From Anaerolineales bacterium UBA2232 (GTDB taxonomy: Bacteria > Chloroflexota > Anaerolineae > UBA2200): a stretch of DNA of 8,902 nucleotides. The notes beneath the pieces were generated by a model. It was not told the DNA's origin and did no database searches. It saw only the letters and a program-made list of their open reading frames with translations. The DNA is taken from assembly GCA_002348045.1 (NCBI GenBank), contig DDYO01000161.1, positions 1 to 8,902 on the forward strand, written 5' to 3'. This document shows, in pieces, positions 5,774 through 8,902 of the stretch (position 1 is the first letter of the stretch; each line of letters begins with the position of its first letter). The translations under genes were made by a program, and so were the position numbers.

Positions 5774-6721
5774 ATGGCTTTTCGCACGACGCTCATTGGG
5801 CTGGGGGTGATTGGTAGTTCAATTGGGCTCGCTCTCAAGAAAACGGGTGTGGCCTTCGAACTTGTGGGGCATGACAAAGATACCGAAGCCGCTCGACGCG
5901 CCCAGAAGAGCGGTGCTGTGGACCGCACCGACTGGAACCTCATCGGCGCTTGCGAAGGTGCGGACTTGATTGTCATCAGCATTCCCCTCTCATCGATCAA
6001 GGATACCCTGTCTGCCATTCGCGGTGATCTCAAAGAGGGCTGCGTTATCACCGATACAGCCAGCCTCAAAGGCCCCGTCCTGACATGGGCCCGTGAGAGC
6101 CTGCCCCCTTCGGTGCATTTTGTTGGCGGTCACCCGATCTTGCGCAAGGACATGCCCAGGCCTGTCGAGCCGGCAGCGGATCTGTTTCAGGGTGCCTTGT
6201 ACTGCCTCACCCCTCAGGCCGATGCCCCGCCAATGGCTCTGCAGACTGTCTCGGACCTGGCGGAAGCCGTCGGTGCCAGGCCCCACTTTGTGGATGCCTA
6301 TGAGCATGACGGCCTTATCGCCGCCTTGGAGCAACTTCCCTTGCTAATGGGCATGACCCTGCAACAGACTCTGTCCTCCAGCAGCGCTACCCGTGAGTTG
6401 CAGCGTCTGGCTGGCCCCGAGTTTTCTGCCGCAACGCAGCCAGTCGGCGGCGACTCGCCAAGTCTCGCAGAATGGTGTTCCCTCAATGCCAGCAACCTGG
6501 CGCGCTGGTTGGATGCCTACATCGCCGATATGACACAGTTGCGTGACACTCTTGGCAGCACGGAGAGCCCCACTCTCCAAGAAGCCTTCAGCAGGATCCA
6601 GGAGCTGCACAACCAGTGGGTCCTCCCCGCAAAGGACGGGGACGACAGGGACTATGATGCTTTTGGTCCCGCACGTATGCTGTTGGGCGGCCTCTTTGCG
6701 CCGCGCAAGCCAAAGAGCTGA
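5774..6721 (+). CDS. Prephenate dehydrogenase-fold (TyrA-like) NAD(P)-dependent oxidoreductase with altered substrate site
   Basis: This 315-aa protein has the TyrA layout. An N-terminal Rossmann domain carries GLGVIGSS (9-16) and Asp34 after the second strand, which suggests NAD preference. TDTASLKG (93-100) and VGGHP (117-121) follow, then an all-helical dimerisation domain. Prephenate dehydrogenase makes 4-hydroxyphenylpyruvate for tyrosine synthesis by oxidative decarboxylation. Ser97 and His120, equivalent to conserved active-site residues, are kept. The second-domain motif that normally reads SHLPH is EQLPL (186-190), and the stretch expected to read RDTTRIA is SAATQPV (about 218-224). 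The usual prephenate-binding His and Arg therefore appear to be missing. The fold is secure, but the substrate may not be prephenate or arogenate. It lies between the HD gene (18 bp) and a GT4 gene. No other aromatic-amino-acid gene is present. Confidence 0.82.
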   Translation: MAFRTTLIGLGVIGSSIGLALKKTGVAFELVGHDKDTEAARRAQKSGAVDRTDWNLIGACEGADLIVISIPLSSIKDTLSAIRGDLKEGCVITDTASLKGPVLTWARESLPPSVHFVGGHPILRKDMPRPVEPAADLFQGALYCLTPQADAPPMALQTVSDLAEAVGARPHFVDAYEHDGLIAALEQLPLLMGMTLQQTLSSSSATRELQRLAGPEFSAATQPVGGDSPSLAEWCSLNASNLARWLDAYIADMTQLRDTLGSTESPTLQEAFSRIQELHNQWVLPAKDGDDRDYDAFGPARMLLGGLFAPRKPKS

Positions 6722-6743
6722 AAGGAAAACCGGTCAGTTGGCC

Positions 6744-7967
6744 ATGGATCCAAGGCCTTCTCAAGGCAGCAGCAAAAGAACCTACAATGTACTCATGATT
6801 GCGCCGACCTCGTTTTTTGCCGACTATGGCTGCCACGTGCGCATCTTGGAAGAGGCGCTGATCCTGCAAGAGTTAGGTAACCGGGTAACCATCTGCACCT
6901 ATCACAACGGCCGCGACATCGCCGGCTTGGATATCCGTCGCACCCCCGCCATTCCGTGGCGAACCGGGTATGAGGTGGGTTCATCGCGCCACAAGATGGC
7001 TTTTGATGCTTTGTTGGGGTTGACGGCGTTGGGCACCGCGATACAAGTCAGACCCGACATCGTCCACGGTCACTTGCATGAGGGTGCGTTGTTGGGCCTT
7101 CCTGTGAGCAAGTTGATTGGCGCCCCCCTGGTCTTTGACATGCAGGGCAGCATGACCGGCGAAATGGTCGATCACCGTTTTCTGGACCCAGAAGGCCTCT
7201 TCTACCGGCCAGCTCGTTGGCTGGAAAAGCAGATTGATCACCTGCCGGCGGCCATCATCACCAGCTCACATCACGCTGCCAACCTGCTGGAGATCCAATT
7301 CGGCTGCTCGACTGATCGTATCCACGTTGTCTCCGACTGTGTAAACCCCGGTGCCTTTGAGCTTTCGAGAGACCTCGGTGCGCTGAAGGCGCTTAGATCT
7401 CAGCTGGCGATTCCACCAGACCGGCAGATCGTGGTCTACTTGGGCCTCCTGGCCGAATGGCAGGGAATCAGCATCTTGCTTCAGGCGGCCCGTCGGGTGG
7501 TTGATCACCGCCCCAACACCCACTTCCTGATCATGGGCTATCCAGCGGTGGACGTCTACCGGGCCAAGGCAAGTATCCTTGGGTTGGACGGAAACGTCAC
7601 GTTCACCGGCAAGATCCCCTACGAAGACGCTCCAACCTACCTCTCCCTGGGCGAGGTTGCTGTGGCGCCCAAAATCTCCGCCACCGAAGGCAGCGGCAAG
7701 CTGCTCAACTATATGTCCATCGGCCTCCCGACCGTGGCATTTGACATTACGGTGAGCCGCGAATACCTAAACGATCTGGGCATTTACGCTTCGCCTGGAG
7801 ACCAGGATTCCCTAGCCCAAGCATTGGAAACCGTGCTTGAAAACCGCGACCTGGCGGTATCCCTCGGCCAAGGTCTGCGTCAAAGGGCCATCCAGCAGTT
7901 CTCCTGGAGGGCTGCGGGCGAAAGGTTAATGGACATCTACGATCAAGTCTGCCGAGCAGCGAGGTGA
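6744..7967 (+). CDS. Glycosyltransferase family 4 (GT-B fold)
   Basis: This 407-aa enzyme should transfer a sugar from an activated donor, probably at the cytoplasmic face of the membrane in glycan assembly. The N-terminal acceptor domain begins at NVLMIAPTSF (15-24) and contains DIVHGH (105-110). The C-terminal donor domain starts near IVVYLG (229-234) and contains TEGSGKLLNYMSIGLPTVAF (314-333). There are no membrane segments. Two features depart from common GT4 patterns. The GRL-x3-KG block is GLLAEWQG (234-241), with Leu235 and Gln240 in place of Arg and Lys. The position of the second Glu of EX7E is Asn322. The frame is open far upstream within the TyrA-like gene, but that extension has no domain content. 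The start is ATG 6744, or TTG 6738, which lies 11 nt after the AAAGGA at 6721-6726. Donor and acceptor are unknown. Confidence 0.9.
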   Translation: MDPRPSQGSSKRTYNVLMIAPTSFFADYGCHVRILEEALILQELGNRVTICTYHNGRDIAGLDIRRTPAIPWRTGYEVGSSRHKMAFDALLGLTALGTAIQVRPDIVHGHLHEGALLGLPVSKLIGAPLVFDMQGSMTGEMVDHRFLDPEGLFYRPARWLEKQIDHLPAAIITSSHHAANLLEIQFGCSTDRIHVVSDCVNPGAFELSRDLGALKALRSQLAIPPDRQIVVYLGLLAEWQGISILLQAARRVVDHRPNTHFLIMGYPAVDVYRAKASILGLDGNVTFTGKIPYEDAPTYLSLGEVAVAPKISATEGSGKLLNYMSIGLPTVAFDITVSREYLNDLGIYASPGDQDSLAQALETVLENRDLAVSLGQGLRQRAIQQFSWRAAGERLMDIYDQVCRAAR

Positions 7968-8566
7968 GAGTGACCAGGCGAAGCATCTATGTTCACCCCA
8001 GCGCGGATGTATCCTCTCTGGCCGTGGTGGCCGAAGGTACTCGAATCTGGCAACAGGCGCAGATACGCGAGCGGGCTCACATCGGGAGCGACTGCATCAT
8101 TGGCAAAGGTGTCTACGTAGACACCGATGTGAACATCGGCGACCATGTCAAGGTGCAGAACTATGTCTCCATCTACCGGGGCGTCACCCTCGAGGACGGC
8201 GTGTTCGTTGGTCCCCACGCCTGCTTCACCAACGACAAGCTGCCTCGTGCCATCACTACCGCTGGCACCCTGAAAACCGATGCCGACTGGATCGTGAGTC
8301 CCACCCTGGTACGGTATGGAGCCTCGATTGGCGCCGGCGCGGTGATCCTCCCAGGCATCACGGTAGGCAGGTTTGCGATGGTCGGCGCTGGCTCAGTCGT
8401 AACGCGAGACGTGCCGGATCATGCTCTGGTCGTGGGCAATCCGGCCCGGCGGGTTGGCTGGGTGTGCGCCTGTGGACACCGGCTGCAGGAGCCTGCGCAA
8501 GACGCACCCACCATCCACATCTGCCCAAAATGCCAGTGCAGCTTTGATCTTCACACCGCCATCTAA
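7964..8566 (+). CDS. WbpD/WlbB-type N-acetyltransferase, left-handed beta-helix
   Basis: This 200-aa acetyl-CoA-dependent acyltransferase is built of hexapeptide repeats (residues about 10-160), for example IGSDCIIGKGVYVDTDVNIG and the later GASIGAGAVILPGITVG. The segment VKVQN-VSIYRGVTLEDGVFVGP followed by CFTNDKLPRA (about 62-98) is typical of WbpD/WlbB. These enzymes acetylate the 3-amino group of UDP-GlcNAc3NA on the way to diacetylated mannuronic or glucuronic acid in O-antigens. The exact sugar is inferred, because none of the other pathway genes (wbpA, wbpB, wbpE) is in view; a QdtC/FdtC-like acyltransferase is the alternative. The C-terminus carries a Cys4 knuckle (Cys168, Cys170, Cys187, Cys190, plus Cys192), probably zinc-binding. 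The GTG start overlaps the GT4 stop codon (GTGA), which points to translational coupling. A second GTG at 7970 is possible. Confidence 0.88.
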   Translation: MRVTRRSIYVHPSADVSSLAVVAEGTRIWQQAQIRERAHIGSDCIIGKGVYVDTDVNIGDHVKVQNYVSIYRGVTLEDGVFVGPHACFTNDKLPRAITTAGTLKTDADWIVSPTLVRYGASIGAGAVILPGITVGRFAMVGAGSVVTRDVPDHALVVGNPARRVGWVCACGHRLQEPAQDAPTIHICPKCQCSFDLHTAI

Positions 8567-8570
8567 CCCC

Positions 8571-8575
8571 GGAGG
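8571..8575 (+). promoter_or_regulatory. Ribosome binding site of the phosphohexomutase gene
   Basis: GGAGG lies 11 nt before the ATG at 8587 and just after the stop codon of the acetyltransferase. The spacing is somewhat long, but no better start exists. Confidence 0.55.
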
Positions 8576-8586
8576 CAACCCCGAAC

Positions 8587-8902
8587 ATGACGATCCAATT
8601 TGGCACCGACGGTTGGCGAGCAGTCATCAGTGATGAGTTCACTTTTGCCAACCTGCGGCTGGTTGCTCATGCCATTGCCGAGTACTTTGCCACTGGCGCA
8701 CAAGAACAAGGTGCCAAGTGCGTCGTGGGCTACGACTCGCGCTTCCTGTCTGACCGGTATGCGCTAGAGGTCTCCCGAATTCTGGCAGATCACGGCCTGG
8801 CCGTGTACGTCAGTCGGGGAGACTGTCCTACTCCAGCCATGGCTTATGCCATCACCGATCTGAAGGCTGTGGGCGGAGTGATGATCACCGCCAGCCACAA
8901 CC
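8587..8902 (+). CDS. Phosphomannomutase/phosphoglucomutase, N-terminal part (3' truncated by window edge)
   Basis: This is the first 105 codons of an alpha-D-phosphohexomutase, which interconverts hexose 1- and 6-phosphates and supplies sugar-1-phosphates for nucleotide-sugar synthesis. The start FGTDGWRAVI (5-14) is the family N-terminal substrate-binding motif, VVGYDSR (46-52) follows, and the visible part ends in the active-site loop MITASHN, where Ser103 would be the phosphorylated serine. Substrate preference (mannose, glucose or glucosamine) depends on domains beyond the window. The FGTDGWR start is of the type seen in archaeal and Chloroflexota PMM/PGM enzymes rather than E. coli Pgm. 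It follows the acetyltransferase by 20 bp in the same transcription unit, which supports a role in glycan precursor supply. Confidence 0.93.
   Translation, partial: MTIQFGTDGWRAVISDEFTFANLRLVAHAIAEYFATGAQEQGAKCVVGYDSRFLSDRYALEVSRILADHGLAVYVSRGDCPTPAMAYAITDLKAVGGVMITASHN

Noticed and set aside
5774..6721. Plain annotation as tyrA in a tyrosine operon
   Set aside because: The fold matches but key substrate residues are changed and no aromatic pathway gene is adjacent, so the gene symbol was withheld.
6543..6743. Upstream extension of the GT4 reading frame by 67 codons
   Set aside because: It lies almost wholly inside the TyrA-like gene in another frame, has an arginine/serine-rich composition unlike a GT domain, and the GT4 fold is complete from 6744.

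Overview
The window is a moderately GC-rich bacterial chromosome segment, tightly packed with genes and without long gaps. I see no insertion sequence, phage gene, CRISPR array, tRNA or rRNA. The gene types (ClpC rather than ClpA, a DUF4126 protein next to uvrC, a short M50 protease followed by a small HD protein, a GT4 enzyme with a KLLNYM motif, an FGTDGWR-type phosphohexomutase) suggest an environmental member of the Chloroflexota, perhaps Anaerolineae. That assignment is inference from family resemblance and was not tested by a search.

Left part (2-4434). The 3' end of clpC runs rightward and meets a leftward gene block head to head. Between them lies a perfect 23-bp inverted repeat with a 4-nt loop, which contains the clpC stop codon. 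The leftward block, in transcription order, is a DUF4126 membrane protein, uvrC (16 bp apart), a small unknown membrane protein and a PfkB-family kinase that most resembles pseudouridine kinase. The first pair has a good promoter at 4468-4496. The second pair may have its own promoter just after uvrC (1961-1989).

Middle (4435-4604). This 170-bp divergent intergenic region carries one extended -10 promoter in each direction (TGGTATAAT leftward, TGCTATAAT rightward).

Right part (4605-8902). Six rightward genes are separated by 2, 18, 22 (or 16), -4 and 20 bp and look like one transcription unit. They encode an M50 site-2-protease-like membrane metalloprotease, a small HD-domain protein, a prephenate-dehydrogenase-fold oxidoreductase, a GT4 glycosyltransferase, a WbpD/WlbB-type left-handed beta-helix N-acetyltransferase with a C-terminal Cys4 knuckle, and the start of a phosphomannomutase/phosphoglucomutase. 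The last three fit surface-glycan or nucleotide-sugar metabolism. The role of the first three in the same unit is not obvious.

The most notable points are the TyrA-like protein, which has lost the usual prephenate-binding His and Arg residues; the GT4 enzyme, which lacks the usual donor-phosphate Arg/Lys pair and the second Glu of its EX7E motif; the large convergent hairpin; and the mixed protease/HD/oxidoreductase/glycan operon. I found no clear defence or mobile system.
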